From Halosimplex halobium (lineage in GTDB: Archaea; Halobacteriota; Halobacteria; Halobacteriales; Haloarculaceae): a stretch of DNA of 64,000 bases. The DNA is taken from contig NZ_JBLKNX010000004.1 in assembly GCF_051414055.1 (NCBI RefSeq), forward strand, positions 186,001 to 250,000, read 5' to 3'. Positions 1 through 8,878 of this stretch are shown here, piece after piece (position 1 is the stretch's first letter; each line of letters begins with the position of its first letter). Under the pieces are notes generated by a model. It was given only the letters and a program-made list of their open reading frames with translations. It ran no database searches and had not been told where the DNA came from. Made by a program: the position numbers and the translations under genes.

Positions 1-56
1 CGCCGCCCGGCGTGGCATCCGTGCGTTCATAGGCGAGGACGACACAGGGATCCACG

Positions 57-2675
57 ATGGCCGACGACCGGGCCGCGAGCGACGGCGAGGGGGACGCCGG
101 GACGAGTGTCGACGCCGTGAGCGGGTCCGCCGCCGGGAGCGGCGACGAGTCGGACGCCGGCGACCGCGCCCCGGACAGTGCCGGTCCCGAGGAGTGGTCG
201 ACGGGCGACCCCGCCGAGGCCTGGCGCGACGTGTTCGGCTTCGACGAGCCCTACGAGAGCCAGACGGACGCGATCGAGACGGCGATCGAGGTGGGCCAGC
301 GGGGCGGCTACTTCGCGATGGAGGGGCCCTGCGGCACCGGCAAGACGATGGCCGCGCTGACCGCCGGCGCGACGCTGGTCCGGACGACCCGCAAGTACGA
401 CCGCGTGCTGGTCGTCACGCCGGTCAAACAGCAGCGCAACCAGTTCGTCGCGGACCTGCGGACGATGAACGCCCGCCTCGCCGCCGACCCCGACCGGCCC
501 GAGCCACTCGACGGCGTCGCCCTCGTCGGGAAACGCGACCTCTGTCCCTACGGCCGGGAGGGCGCGTTCCCCGACGACGCCTCGACCCACGACCGCTGCG
601 AGGACCTCCGCGAGAACACGGCCGACCTCGTGGAGGCCGACCGCCGGTCGGGCGACGAACCGGCCGCCGACGCCGCCTTGGCGTCCGACCCCGACGACGT
701 GTGGTGGGACCCGAGCCTCGCGAGCGATCTGGTCCGCGAGGCCCGGATGGACGCCGACACCTACCGCACGTTCGACAGCGCACTCGAAACGGCGGGCGCC
801 GAGTCGCCGTACCCGCGGAGCCAGCCCAGCGCCCCCGAGTCGATGACCGCCGGCGACGACGACCCCCTCTACTGCCCCTTCGAGGCCGACTGGTTCGCCC
901 GTAACAAGGGCTCGCCCGTCGACTTCTCGGTGGGTGAACATCGGGTGGTGACCGCCGACGACTACCTGCCCGCCAGCGTCGAGCGGGGGACCTGCCCCCA
1001 CCGGGCGATGGGCGTCATGCTCGAACACGCCGACGTGATAATCGGCAACTACAACCACGTCTTCGACCCCGGGTCGCGGCCGCTCGTCGCCGCGGCGCTC
1101 GATTCGTCGACCTTCCTCGTCGTCGACGAGGCCCACCGGCTGGAGGAGCGGGTGCGTGACCTGCTCTCCGACCGGGTGGGCCGGTCGACGATCAAGCGGG
1201 CGCGCAACGACTGCAACCACCTCCTCTCGCGGGCGCGGGAGAGCGAGAACCGCAAACAGCAGGTCCGGGACCGCCTCGCGACCCACGACGTACCCCTCTC
1301 GGCGCTCGACCGGGCGCGGGAGTTCTACGACGACCTCCTGGGGTGGCTCGACGAGCGGGTCGAGCGCTACCTCGACGAGGAGGTCGAGCGGGACTGGCGC
1401 GTCGGCGACCCGACCGAGAGCGTCCCCGAGCGGGACGTGGAGGTGCCGCTGCGGGACCCCGAGGAGCCCGAACCGGACGAGCTGACCCGGTGGGCCGAGC
1501 GGCAGGGTTACGACGGCGACCTCTGGCGGACGCTCGCGACCGTCGGCGCCGCCGTCGAGGACGCCATCGACGGCCTCGGGCTGGCGCGCCAGCCGGTCTG
1601 TGCCGCCGTCGGCGCCGTGATGGGTCACTGGTGGGAGCGGGGCCACGACCGGTACCTCCGGGAGATCGAACTGGAGTACGCCCCGAAGACCGGTCAGGCC
1701 GCCGACGCCGTCGACCGCGAGTACCAGCGCGTCTACACGCCCGGGCTCGTCCTGTTCGACTGCATGCCCGCCGAGTCGCTGCGGGAGATCTTCGACGCGC
1801 TCGGCGGCGGGGTGCTGATGAGCGCCACCCTCTCGCCGCTGGACGTGTTCACGGAGGTCTCGGGGCTGGAGTCCCTGCGCGAGGGCGACCCGGACCCCGG
1901 TCCGACGCCCGAGGAGGGCGACCACGGCCGACCCGTCGAGGCGAAGAGCTACCCGCTGCGGTTCCCCGAGGAGAACCGCGCGAGCTGGACGGTCGACGCG
2001 GAGCCGTTCACCGCCCGAAATCGGGGAAACCCGGCGGAGATGGAGCCGCTGGGCGACGGGTGGAACCGCACCCGCGACGAGTACGCTCACGTCCTCCGGT
2101 CGGTCGCCCGCTCGCCGGGGAACGTCCTCGTCGCGATGCCCAACTACCGGGAGGCCGAGTGGGCCGGCGCCTACCTCGACGGCGCCGTCGACAAACCCGT
2201 CCTCGTCGACGAGAGTTCGAGCAACGAGGCCACCGAACAGTTGAAGGCCGATTTCTTCCGCGGCGGCGGGAAGGTGCTGGTCACGAGCACCCGCGGGACG
2301 CTCACCGAGGGCGTCGACTACGACGGCGAGAAGCTGGCGGCGGCGCTCGTTATCGGCGTCCCGCTCGTCAACGTCGGGTCGCCGCGCGTGCGAGCGGTTC
2401 AGCGGGCCTACGCCGACGAGTTCGGCGAGGACAACGCCTTCGCCTACGCGCTGACGGTCCCGGCGGTCCGGCGGGCCCGCCAGGCCATCGGCCGCGTCAT
2501 CCGCGGGACCGACGAGGTCGGCGTCCGCGTGTTCGCCGACCGCCGGTACACGGCGGGCGCCCCCCGCTCGGTCCACGAGTATCTCTCGCCCGCCGAGCGC
2601 GAGGAGTTCGTCCGCATGACCGCTGAGTTCCTCGACGGCCAGCTCGACCGGTTCTGGCAGGGCCGGTCGCAGTGA
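57..2675 (+). CDS. XPD/DinG-type superfamily 2 DNA helicase
   Basis: An 872-residue ATP-dependent helicase of the Rad3/XPD/DinG group, which unwinds DNA 5' to 3' in repair or replication. A disordered acidic tail (about 1-50) comes first, then PYESQTDAI near residue 65, the P-loop GPCGTGKT near 90, the DEAH box VVDEAH near 360, and the helicase C-terminal motif RQAIGRVIRG near 805. Four cysteines (about 163, 181, 273 and 313) between the P-loop and the DEAH box are placed as the 4Fe-4S ligands of XPD/DinG enzymes. The start is the ATG at 57, before the acidic tail. The 56 bases upstream hold no other visible gene. The assignment to the group is firm; the exact pathway is not shown by the sequence. 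Confidence 0.93.
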   Translation: MADDRAASDGEGDAGTSVDAVSGSAAGSGDESDAGDRAPDSAGPEEWSTGDPAEAWRDVFGFDEPYESQTDAIETAIEVGQRGGYFAMEGPCGTGKTMAALTAGATLVRTTRKYDRVLVVTPVKQQRNQFVADLRTMNARLAADPDRPEPLDGVALVGKRDLCPYGREGAFPDDASTHDRCEDLRENTADLVEADRRSGDEPAADAALASDPDDVWWDPSLASDLVREARMDADTYRTFDSALETAGAESPYPRSQPSAPESMTAGDDDPLYCPFEADWFARNKGSPVDFSVGEHRVVTADDYLPASVERGTCPHRAMGVMLEHADVIIGNYNHVFDPGSRPLVAAALDSSTFLVVDEAHRLEERVRDLLSDRVGRSTIKRARNDCNHLLSRARESENRKQQVRDRLATHDVPLSALDRAREFYDDLLGWLDERVERYLDEEVERDWRVGDPTESVPERDVEVPLRDPEEPEPDELTRWAERQGYDGDLWRTLATVGAAVEDAIDGLGLARQPVCAAVGAVMGHWWERGHDRYLREIELEYAPKTGQAADAVDREYQRVYTPGLVLFDCMPAESLREIFDALGGGVLMSATLSPLDVFTEVSGLESLREGDPDPGPTPEEGDHGRPVEAKSYPLRFPEENRASWTVDAEPFTARNRGNPAEMEPLGDGWNRTRDEYAHVLRSVARSPGNVLVAMPNYREAEWAGAYLDGAVDKPVLVDESSSNEATEQLKADFFRGGGKVLVTSTRGTLTEGVDYDGEKLAAALVIGVPLVNVGSPRVRAVQRAYADEFGEDNAFAYALTVPAVRRARQAIGRVIRGTDEVGVRVFADRRYTAGAPRSVHEYLSPAEREEFVRMTAEFLDGQLDRFWQGRSQ

Positions 2676-2848
2676 CCCGCGGTCATCGCCACCCCCCGAT
2701 CCCGTCGGTCCGCCGTCGGACGGTCGCCGCGTTGTATCATTCGGATTACCGGTAGCGCGGTGGTACCCGTCGGAAGCGGTGCTCTGCCGAGTCGGGAGGG
2801 GAGTTAATCGGTCTATACCGCCGTCGACGGCCGGAAAGCATATGGCGG

Positions 2849-3025
2849 ATGATTACAGTTACTCAAGGGATGCCAGAGTGTCAGAACTGTGGGTCGTTCG
2901 TGACAGAGGCGTACGTACGCGTATTCACGCCCGACGGTCACACCGGCCCCCGCGTCTGTCCGTTCTGCGAAGACAAACTCCGCGACGGTGCCGAGGTGCG
3001 CGAGGCTCGGTCGTCGCGGTCATAG
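2849..3025 (+). CDS. small zinc-finger protein, DUF7563-like
   Basis: A 58-residue protein with two CxxC knuckles, CQNC and CPFC, around the conserved core YVRVFTPDG. The spacing fits one zinc-binding site. It is clearly homologous to the small protein ending at 11872, which has CRNC, YVRVFAPNG and CPNC. I link both to the halobacterial DUF7563 small zinc-finger family from memory. The ATG at 2849 gives the N-terminus MITVTQG; an in-frame ATG at 2870 would give MPECQNC and is the alternative. A TATA-like stretch (tctatacc, about 2812-2819) lies about 30 bp upstream, in keeping with a leaderless or short-leader mRNA. Its biological role is unknown. Confidence 0.8.
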   Translation: MITVTQGMPECQNCGSFVTEAYVRVFTPDGHTGPRVCPFCEDKLRDGAEVREARSSRS

Positions 3026-3173
3026 GCATCGCGCCTGTCCACCGCTCGTGCCGGCCGTCCGGGGGGACGGTCGACCGATCGCCGTTCGTGGGGTGTGGTC
3101 GTCGCCCGACAGCCGCCGCGCTCGTCCGAGTTCCGAGTGTTCGAGTTCTCGGTACCAATATCGGCCCTCCGTG

Positions 3174-3665
3174 CTCGACGGTGAGCGCTGAACGCCCTCG
3201 GCACGCTCGCTAGAGTCGCTACCGCACCTGACTGCAAGCGCTGAACGCCCTCGGCACGCTCGCGGTCGCTGTCACCGGAAATCGAAGGTTTCCGAGATAA
3301 CGAGAGGGCGAAGCTCTCTCGAACCAAGCGACATATCCGCGCTCTCGGCACCGCCCGCGCGGATAGGGGTCGCTCAGGCGACTGTCGGCGCGAGCGCGCC
3401 TCGCCCGTTCAGTCCGCCGGGAGAGCACGCTCTCCCGAGCCCGCGCCCACACGTTCCGCGGACACCAGGGACCGCGACCGCAACAGCACCCGACCGCAAC
3501 AGCACCCGACCGCAGCAGCACCGCAGAGGGCCTCACACCTCCCCAGCCTCTTGCGCTCCGCGCGCCTGCGGCGTGCGGTGCTCATCCCTCGCGCGGCTAC
3601 GGTCGCGCGATGAAACGCGCTCCAGCGCGCGCCGACCGCACCGCGACCGCTCACCGAGCGACGAC
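3174..3665. repeat. dispersed palindrome-rich intergenic element, copy R1
   Basis: First of at least eight related intergenic elements. In this orientation (called A) the order is: two copies of a GCTGAACGCCCTCGGCACGC unit; a long inverted repeat pairing GCGACATATCCGCGC with GCGCGGATAGGGGTCGC; the perfect palindrome GGGAGAGCACGCTCTCCC (3419-3436); two to three units of a 16-bp tandem repeat (around 3480-3525); and a tail containing CGCGCGATGAAACGCGCTCC. No transposase or convincing protein is present; the open frames crossing it are shared with the other copies in several frames and look spurious. Its tail ends about 80 bp before the arsA-like start at 3744. Confidence 0.85.
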
Positions 3666-3743
3666 CGTCGCAACCGCAGGGGGGCGTCCGAGCGCGAGCG
3701 GCGGTCCGACGGATACATCCGCCCGCCGGCTTCAGGTGGAGGT

Positions 3744-4814
3744 ATGAGCGAGATCGACGTGGAGGCGGTCGAGGACATCGACGACGAGGCGGTCCCGTCC
3801 GGAGTGGACGCGCCGGAGTACGTCCTCTACGGGGGCAAGGGCGGCGTCGGGAAGACGACGATGGCGGCCGCGACGGCGCTGGCCAGCGCCCGCGACGGCA
3901 CCGCGACGCTCGTCGTCTCGACCGACCCGGCCCACTCGCTGTCGGACACACTCGAAACCGAGATCCCCGCCGAGCCGGCCCAGATCCGGGAGGACGTGCC
4001 CCTCTACGCGGCGGAGATCGACCCCGAGGCCGCGCTGGAGGACGGCCCCTTCGCCGAGGGCGGCGGCGGGATGGGCGGCGCGGGCGGCGCGCTCGGCGGG
4101 CTGGGCGAGATGCTCGGCGGCGCGGGCGAGGAGATGGTCGACCCGCTGGGCGGGTCGATGCCGGGCGCCGACGAGGCCGCCGCCATCAGGCTGCTCATCC
4201 GCTACATGGACGACCCGCGGTTCGACCGCGTCGTCGTCGACACCGCACCGACGGGCCACACCCTGCGGCTGCTGGAACTCCCCGACGTGATGGACTCGAT
4301 GCTCGGGAAGGTGCTCGCCATGCGCGAGCGGATGGGCGGGATGATGGAGAACCTCGGCGGGATGTTCGGCGGCGACGACGAGGACGTGGACCCCGAGGAG
4401 GGGCTGGACGACCTGCGTGTCCTCTCCGACCGCATCGAGCAGTTGCGCGACGTGTTGCAGGACCCCAGCCAGACGGACTTCCGCGTCGTGATGGTGCCCG
4501 AGGAGCTGTCGGTCCTCGAATCCGAGCGGCTGCTCGGCCGGCTCGACGAGTTCGACGTACCCGTCGGGACGGTCGTCGTCAACCGGGTGATGCAGGACCT
4601 GACGGACGTGGCCGACGTGGACGCCGACTGGTTCGTCTCGCCGGACCTCGACGACTGCGAGTTCTGCCAGCGCCGCTGGGACGTGCAACGCGACGCGCTC
4701 GCCCGCTCACAGGAAGTCTTCCGGGGCCACGACGTGCGCCGCGTCCCGCTGTTCGCCGAGGAGGTCCAGGGCGAGCGGACGCTCCGGGTCGTCGCCGCGT
4801 GCCTGGAGGAGTAG
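3744..4814 (+). CDS. ArsA/Get3-family P-loop ATPase
   Basis: A 356-residue ATPase of the ArsA/TRC40/Get3 family, which in other organisms delivers tail-anchored membrane proteins or drives an arsenite pump. The deviant P-loop GKGGVGKTT is at about 30-39, the switch I region STDPAHSLSD at 59-68, and DTAPTGHT at about 166-173. A CxxC pair (C305, C308 in CEFC) matches the zinc-binding dimer site of Get3. The single ATPase domain argues for Get3 over the two-domain ArsA. A glycine/methionine-rich insertion (about 106-128) follows switch I. The start is the ATG at 3744, directly after GGAGGT. Repeat R1 lies just upstream. No ars genes are nearby, so arsenic export is not indicated. Confidence 0.92.
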   Translation: MSEIDVEAVEDIDDEAVPSGVDAPEYVLYGGKGGVGKTTMAAATALASARDGTATLVVSTDPAHSLSDTLETEIPAEPAQIREDVPLYAAEIDPEAALEDGPFAEGGGGMGGAGGALGGLGEMLGGAGEEMVDPLGGSMPGADEAAAIRLLIRYMDDPRFDRVVVDTAPTGHTLRLLELPDVMDSMLGKVLAMRERMGGMMENLGGMFGGDDEDVDPEEGLDDLRVLSDRIEQLRDVLQDPSQTDFRVVMVPEELSVLESERLLGRLDEFDVPVGTVVVNRVMQDLTDVADVDADWFVSPDLDDCEFCQRRWDVQRDALARSQEVFRGHDVRRVPLFAEEVQGERTLRVVAACLEE

Positions 4815-4824
4815 TCGGTCGCCG

Positions 4825-5649
4825 TCAGGACAGCACCCACCGAACCAGCCGGTAGCCGGCGTCGCGCCACCGGTCGGGGAGGTGTCGCGTCGCGATCGTC
4901 GCGGTCGCGAGCGTCCCGACGGGGTAGCGGGCGTCGGGGTCGGAGGCGCAGGCCGCGTCGGCGATCACCGCCGCCACCTCCGACGGGTGGACGCCGAAGT
5001 CGCCGCCGCTGGCGAGGACGTCCGTGTCCTCGAAGAGGGCGTACAGGTCGCCGTAGCCCGCCGAGCGGTCGAGGCGGTCGACCTCGTCGTCGGCGCGGTC
5101 GCCGAACTCCGTGGTGACGGGGCCGGGTTCGACCAGCACCACGTCGACCCCCTTGTCGTCGACCTCCTGGCGGAGCGCGTCGCTCATCGCCTCCAGGGCG
5201 AACTTCGACCCGCTGTAGGCGCCCGCGCCGGCGGTTGCGATCCGCCCCTGGACGCTGGAGACGTTGACGACCGTCCCCGTCCCGCGCTCGCGCATGTTCG
5301 GGAGCACGGCCCGCGTGAGTCGCTGGGGCCCGTAGACGTTCACGTCGAACTGGTCGTGCAGGGCGTCGACCGGCACGTCCTCCACCGGGCCGTACTGGGC
5401 GTAGCCCGCGTTGTTGACCAGGCAGTCGATGCGCCCCGTCTCCTCGAGGACCCGGTCGACGACCCGCTCGACGTCGGCGTCGCTCGTCACGTCGAGTTCG
5501 GCCGTCTCGCAGCCGGCCTCCCCGAGGTCGGCCACGTCGTCGGTGTCCCGGGCCGTCGCGTACACCGTCCACTCCCGCCGCAGGAAGTCGACGGCGGTCG
5601 CCCGTCCGATCCCCGACGAGCAACCGGTTATCAGCGCCGTCTTCGTCAT
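4825..5649 (-). CDS. SDR-family NAD(P)-dependent oxidoreductase
   Basis: A 274-residue classical short-chain dehydrogenase/reductase. The nucleotide-binding motif TGCSSGIG is at 8-15, NNAG at 79-82, the catalytic serine near 131-132, and the YxxxK pair is Y145 and K149 (AYSGSKF). PGPVTTEF follows the active site, as is usual in this family. The arginines after the first strand (ATARD, about 31-35) would favour NADP, but this is weak evidence. The substrate cannot be read from the sequence. The gene converges with the ArsA/Get3-like gene, leaving only 10 bp between them. Repeat element R2 lies about 100 bp upstream of its start. Confidence 0.92.
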   Translation of the reverse strand: MTKTALITGCSSGIGRATAVDFLRREWTVYATARDTDDVADLGEAGCETAELDVTSDADVERVVDRVLEETGRIDCLVNNAGYAQYGPVEDVPVDALHDQFDVNVYGPQRLTRAVLPNMRERGTGTVVNVSSVQGRIATAGAGAYSGSKFALEAMSDALRQEVDDKGVDVVLVEPGPVTTEFGDRADDEVDRLDRSAGYGDLYALFEDTDVLASGGDFGVHPSEVAAVIADAACASDPDARYPVGTLATATIATRHLPDRWRDAGYRLVRWVLS

Positions 5650-5750
5650 GTGCCCGACGACGAACGCCCACCAGTTAAGTCTCGGCGCTCCGACGCGACG
5701 GGAACCGGTGCGGACGACACGGCGAGTGCAGTACGGACGACACGACCAGT

Positions 5751-6161
5751 GCGGTGCGGTCGGCGCGCGCTGGAGCGCGTTTCATCGCGCGACCGTAGCC
5801 GCGCGAGGGATGAGCACCGCACGCCGCAGGCGCGCGGAGCGCAAGAGGCTGGGGGGTGTGAGGCCCTCTGCGGTGCTGTTGCGGTCGGGTGCTGCTGCGG
5901 TCGGGTGCTGTTGCGGTCGGGTGCTGCTGCGGTCGGGTGCTGTTGCGGTCGGGTGCTGCTGCGGTCGGGTGCTGTTGCGGTCGGGTGCTGTTGCGGTCGC
6001 GGTCCCTGGTGTCCGCGGAACGTGTGGGCGCGGGCTCGGGAGAGCGTGCTCTCCCGGCGGATTGAACGGGCGAGGCGCGCTCGCGCTCGTGTAGTCGCCC
6101 GAGCGCGCCGAGGGTTTTCAGCGTTCCTCGTCGAGTGCGTTCGAGTCGACTGCTAGCGAGC
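5751..6161. repeat. dispersed palindrome-rich intergenic element, copy R2
   Basis: A copy of the element in orientation B, i.e. the reverse complement of R1. It runs from the GGAGCGCGTTTCATCGCGCG segment through an expanded 16-bp tandem array, the palindrome GGGAGAGCGTGCTCTCCC (6038-6055) and the GAGGCGCGCTCGCG segment to the GTCGAGTGCGTTCGAGTCGA end. The central inverted repeat with GATAGGGG, present in R1, is missing, so R2 carries an internal deletion. It lies between the start of the SDR gene and the stop of the lipoprotein gene. No coding capacity of its own is apparent. Confidence 0.85.
5881..5999. repeat. 16-bp tandem repeat array inside R2
   Basis: Seven full units and one partial unit of gcggtcgggtgctgYt, in perfect 16-bp register at 5881, 5897, 5913, 5929, 5945, 5961, 5977 and 5993. 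Units alternate between ctgct and ctgtt endings, so the array probably grew by doubling a two-unit block. R1 carries the same unit in reverse complement only two to three times, and R3 to R6 carry degenerate versions. Confidence 0.93.
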
Positions 6162-6212
6162 ACTGGGAGAGCCTGCAACACGTGCCGACGGCCACAGCCA
6201 CACTCCGAGACC

Positions 6213-6860
6213 CTATCGCGTCGTCGAGGTGACGCGCGTGTCCTCGCCGTCGTGGACGTGGACCACGACAACTTTCCGAGGGAGCGCGCTGTCGAACGCG
6301 ACCGTCGCCTCGTAGTCGGTCTCGGTGATGCACTGGGCGCACATCGTGTCCGTGCCCGCGTCGGACTCCGAAGCGACGACGACGGTGGCGGTGTCGCCGT
6401 CGAGACGCACGTCCGACAGGACGGCCGTATAACACGCGTCCGACCCCCAGATCGTCCCGGTCACCGTGACCGTCCCGTCGAAGTCGACCGAGGCATCGTC
6501 GGTCTGAGTGCCACAGCCGCTGTCGGTGACGGCGAGCGACGAGTCCGCCACGCCGCCGGGCGTCGCAGACGGCTCGCTGTCGGGCGTCCCGCTCGCCGTC
6601 TCGGCCGGCGAATCGCTCGGGGTGGCACTCGGGTCGTCGGCGCCGCCGGGGTCCGGTTCGGTCACGGTGTCGCCGGTCCGGTCGCTCGGCGTCGCCGTCG
6701 GCCGGTCGGTGTCCGTGGAACCGTCGGAGGGCGTGTCGGTCGGAGTATCGGCCGGTTCGTCGGTGTCGGTCGGCTGGCCCCCCGGCCCGTCGGACAGACA
6801 GCCGGTCAGGGCGAGCGTGCCCGCGGCGCCGAGGCCGCGGAGGAGGGCGCGTCGCTTCAC
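6213..6860 (-). CDS. Tat-exported lipoprotein of unknown function
   Basis: A 215-residue secreted lipoprotein. The N-terminus has paired arginines (MKRRALLRGL) and a lipobox LTGC with the lipidated cysteine at 21, the usual halophilic Tat-lipoprotein arrangement. A long Asp/Thr/Ser/Pro-rich linker (about 22-105), likely a glycosylated stalk, leads to a C-terminal domain of about 105 residues containing several cysteines, among them GCGTQT, DACYT and CAQC. These could form disulphides or bind metal outside the cell. I do not recognise the domain. It is the next minus-strand gene upstream of R2 and is probably monocistronic. Confidence 0.85.
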   Translation of the reverse strand: MKRRALLRGLGAAGTLALTGCLSDGPGGQPTDTDEPADTPTDTPSDGSTDTDRPTATPSDRTGDTVTEPDPGGADDPSATPSDSPAETASGTPDSEPSATPGGVADSSLAVTDSGCGTQTDDASVDFDGTVTVTGTIWGSDACYTAVLSDVRLDGDTATVVVASESDAGTDTMCAQCITETDYEATVAFDSALPRKVVVVHVHDGEDTRVTSTTR

Positions 6861-6973
6861 GACCGGAGAGAGGCCCGTCCTGATAAAGGGCCTTGTCGAC
6901 GGTCAAGCGACCCTTTGACACTGCCCGGACGGATCGTAACCCCTTTACAATCAACCGCGGTAGATAGGGGTGA

Positions 6974-7046
6974 GTCCGGGTAGGGTAGTGGACTATCCTC
7001 TTGGCTTGCGGAGCCAGGGACCGGAGTTCAAATCTCCGCTCGGACG
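6974..7046 (+). tRNA. tRNA-Arg (anticodon GCG)
   Basis: A 73-nt cloverleaf without intron. Acceptor strands are GTCCGGG (6974-6980) and CTCGGAC (7039-7045), with one G-U pair and discriminator G at 7046. The anticodon stem TTGGC/GCCAG encloses the loop TTGCGGA with anticodon GCG at 7008-7010, reading the arginine codon CGC. The T-arm CGGAG-TTCAAAT-CTCCG is canonical. CCA is not encoded. An AT-rich box (tttacaat, around 6944-6951) upstream is the likely TATA element. Confidence 0.95.
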
Positions 7047-7151
7047 TTTCCTTTCGGTCGTAACTCGCCCAGCGTCGCGTCCGTCCCGACGGAACGTTTC
7101 GGTCGCGACGGATCCTTTCGACGAGTCTCGACCGGGGAGAGCCGCGCCCTC

Positions 7152-7871
7152 TCAGACGAACTCGTCGACGAGGAAGCCGCCGACGGCGCCCAATCCGGCG
7201 TTGACCGCTAGCGTGACCAGTTCGCCGACCGTGACGAACGCGACGAGGGCGACGCCGCCGCCGAGCTGGCCGATCGCGTCGGCTCCCGCGAGGAACCCGC
7301 CCGAAACGGCCACGAGCAGCGGGAGCGACAGCGCCCACCCGAGGAACGCGGCCACGGCGCCGATACGCACGCCGCTGCCGGCCTCGTCGTGTAGGTACGC
7401 CGCGGCGCCGCCGCCCGCGACCGCCGCGCCGGGGACGAACGAGACCAGCGCCGTCACGGCGGCGCCGTAGACGGCACAGGCCCGGAAGGTCGCGGTCGTG
7501 CCGCCCCTGCGGGCGACCCGGCGGCGGGTGCGCCGGCGCGCGACGACGAACGCCGCGGCGGCGACGACCAGCGCGAGGCCGGTCACGGCGATGCCGGCGG
7601 CGAGCCAGTCGACGAACGGCACGCCGGCGGTGATCGCTTCCGCGGGCGTGATGCCGTTCACCTCCACCCCCTCGCTGGTGATGGCGTCGGCGATCATCGC
7701 TCGGTCGACGCGGACGTACATGCCGACGCCGAGGGCCGCCATGGCGAGCCCGATCACGCCGGCGACGAGGCCGAGCAGCCAGTCGGCGACCGCCGGCACG
7801 GGGTCGCGCCCCTCGGTCGGTCCGTCGTTCGAGCGTCTGTCCGTGTCGTGGACGGTATCTACGTCCGTCAT
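7152..7871 (-). CDS. polytopic membrane protein, halobacterial
   Basis: A 239-residue integral membrane protein. After a hydrophilic N-terminus (about 1-27), hydrophobic segments lie near 30-52, 88-112, 130-152, 165-188 and 200-232, suggesting five or six spans. A charged Arg-rich loop (RRRTRRRVARR, about 112-122) separates the two halves and fits a cytoplasmic position by the positive-inside rule. The glycine/alanine-rich helices recall halobacterial DUF5518-like proteins, but that link is weak. No transport or enzymatic motif is visible. It is divergently transcribed from the cupin gene. Confidence 0.75.
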   Translation of the reverse strand: MTDVDTVHDTDRRSNDGPTEGRDPVPAVADWLLGLVAGVIGLAMAALGVGMYVRVDRAMIADAITSEGVEVNGITPAEAITAGVPFVDWLAAGIAVTGLALVVAAAAFVVARRRTRRRVARRGGTTATFRACAVYGAAVTALVSFVPGAAVAGGGAAAYLHDEAGSGVRIGAVAAFLGWALSLPLLVAVSGGFLAGADAIGQLGGGVALVAFVTVGELVTLAVNAGLGAVGGFLVDEFV

Positions 7872-8043
7872 ACCTACCGATAGAGGCCCAAAGGGGGTAT
7901 ACCCCGCAGCCGCGCTTCACGGTCGGCAGTGGGGCGAATCGTTTAAGTGGTTCGAGCGGACCTCCGGTCCTCCGGCGGGGACCGACGCGGTCGGGCAGGC
8001 TGGTCGCCCCCAGAGATATGTCCCGAGCGTCCGACGGCCCGGT

Positions 8044-8391
8044 ATGGAGCGAGTCAGCTTCGACGACGCCGAGACGTACGAGCCCGAGGAGGGGTGGCGC
8101 CGCGTCGCGCTGGCGGGCGACGACGACGTGAGCCTGGAGTGGTTCGAGAAGCCGCCCGGTCACAGCTCGCCGACCCACGACCACGAGAACGGGCAGGTCT
8201 GTCTCGTCCTCGACGGCGAACTCACCGTCCACACCGACGAGGCCAGCGAGCGCCTCGAACGGTACGATTCGGTGTGGCTTGACCCCTGGGAGTCCCACCG
8301 CGTGGCGAACGAGGGCGAGGAGACCGCCGTCGGCCTCGATATCTTCGTCCCCGGTCGGTCGTTCGACTTCTGGACCGACCGCGAGGAGTAG
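8044..8391 (+). CDS. cupin-domain protein
   Basis: A 115-residue single-domain cupin. The first motif appears as PGHSSPTHDHENGQVCLVLDGE (about 39-60), with histidines 46 and 48 and a downstream Glu as likely metal ligands. The second motif is around WLDPWESHRVANEG, with the last His. Proteins of this size bind a divalent metal and either catalyse small reactions or sense small molecules; no substrate can be assigned. The start is the ATG at 8044, preceded by GGT. It lies 66 bp before the VOC protein on the same strand, so the two may be co-transcribed. Confidence 0.88.
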   Translation: MERVSFDDAETYEPEEGWRRVALAGDDDVSLEWFEKPPGHSSPTHDHENGQVCLVLDGELTVHTDEASERLERYDSVWLDPWESHRVANEGEETAVGLDIFVPGRSFDFWTDREE

Positions 8392-8457
8392 AAGTCGTCG
8401 CGCACGCCCCGGCCTGTCGCGGAGCGCTTAACTCGCGGCCCCCCGACGGATCGATCG

Positions 8458-8832
8458 ATGACACTCCGACACACCGCCGTGCGCGTCGAGGACGTCGAGG
8501 CGAACGTCGACTTCTACGCGGACCTGCTGGGCTACGAGGTGCTGCGTGAGTTCGAGACCGACGACGGCACCCGGAACGTCTTCGTGGGCGACCCCGCCGA
8601 CGCGGACACCGACGACCCCGCGGCCATCCAGTTCGTCGAGGCCGACGGGCCCGTCGAGACGGGCGACTTCGAGCACGTCGCGCTCACCGTCGACGACGTG
8701 GGCGCCGCGGTCGAATCCCTGGACGACGAGCGAGTCGACGACGGACCGATCACGATGGAGGAGTTCGACTCCCGCGTCGCGTTCGTCACCGGCCCGGAGG
8801 GCTGGGGGATCGAACTCGTCGAGGACCTGTAG
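8458..8832 (+). CDS. VOC-family (glyoxalase/dioxygenase-like) protein
   Basis: A 124-residue vicinal-oxygen-chelate fold protein made of two beta-alpha-beta-beta-beta modules. The start RHTAVRVEDVEANVDFYADL is typical of module one. Module two starts at FEHVALTVDDV, and the closing GPEGWGIELVE carries the usual last metal-ligand glutamate. Potential metal ligands are H5, a mid-protein Glu and His, and the C-terminal Glu. The family contains glyoxalase I, extradiol dioxygenases and fosfomycin- or bleomycin-resistance proteins; which one applies here is open. It is probably co-transcribed with the preceding cupin gene. Confidence 0.9.
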   Translation: MTLRHTAVRVEDVEANVDFYADLLGYEVLREFETDDGTRNVFVGDPADADTDDPAAIQFVEADGPVETGDFEHVALTVDDVGAAVESLDDERVDDGPITMEEFDSRVAFVTGPEGWGIELVEDL

Positions 8833-8878
8833 CCGGCGCGGCCCCGCCCCTTTTCGGGCCCGCCCGCGAACTCTCGGT

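Noticed and set aside
27..2576. A very long open frame antisense to the helicase gene
   Set aside because: In DNA with G/C at most third positions, the antisense frames of genes stay open. The helicase on the plus strand has all its motifs; the antisense translation shows only biased Arg/Val/Gly/Asp composition.
3777..4500. Annotation of the Get3-like gene as an arsenite pump ATPase
   Set aside because: Only one ATPase domain, a CxxC dimer site typical of Get3, and no ars genes nearby.
4882..6156. Long open frame across the SDR gene and R2 on the plus strand
   Set aside because: It is antisense to the SDR gene and then reads through the repeat. Similar peptide strings appear in several frames of other copies, which shows they come from the element and not from a protein under selection.
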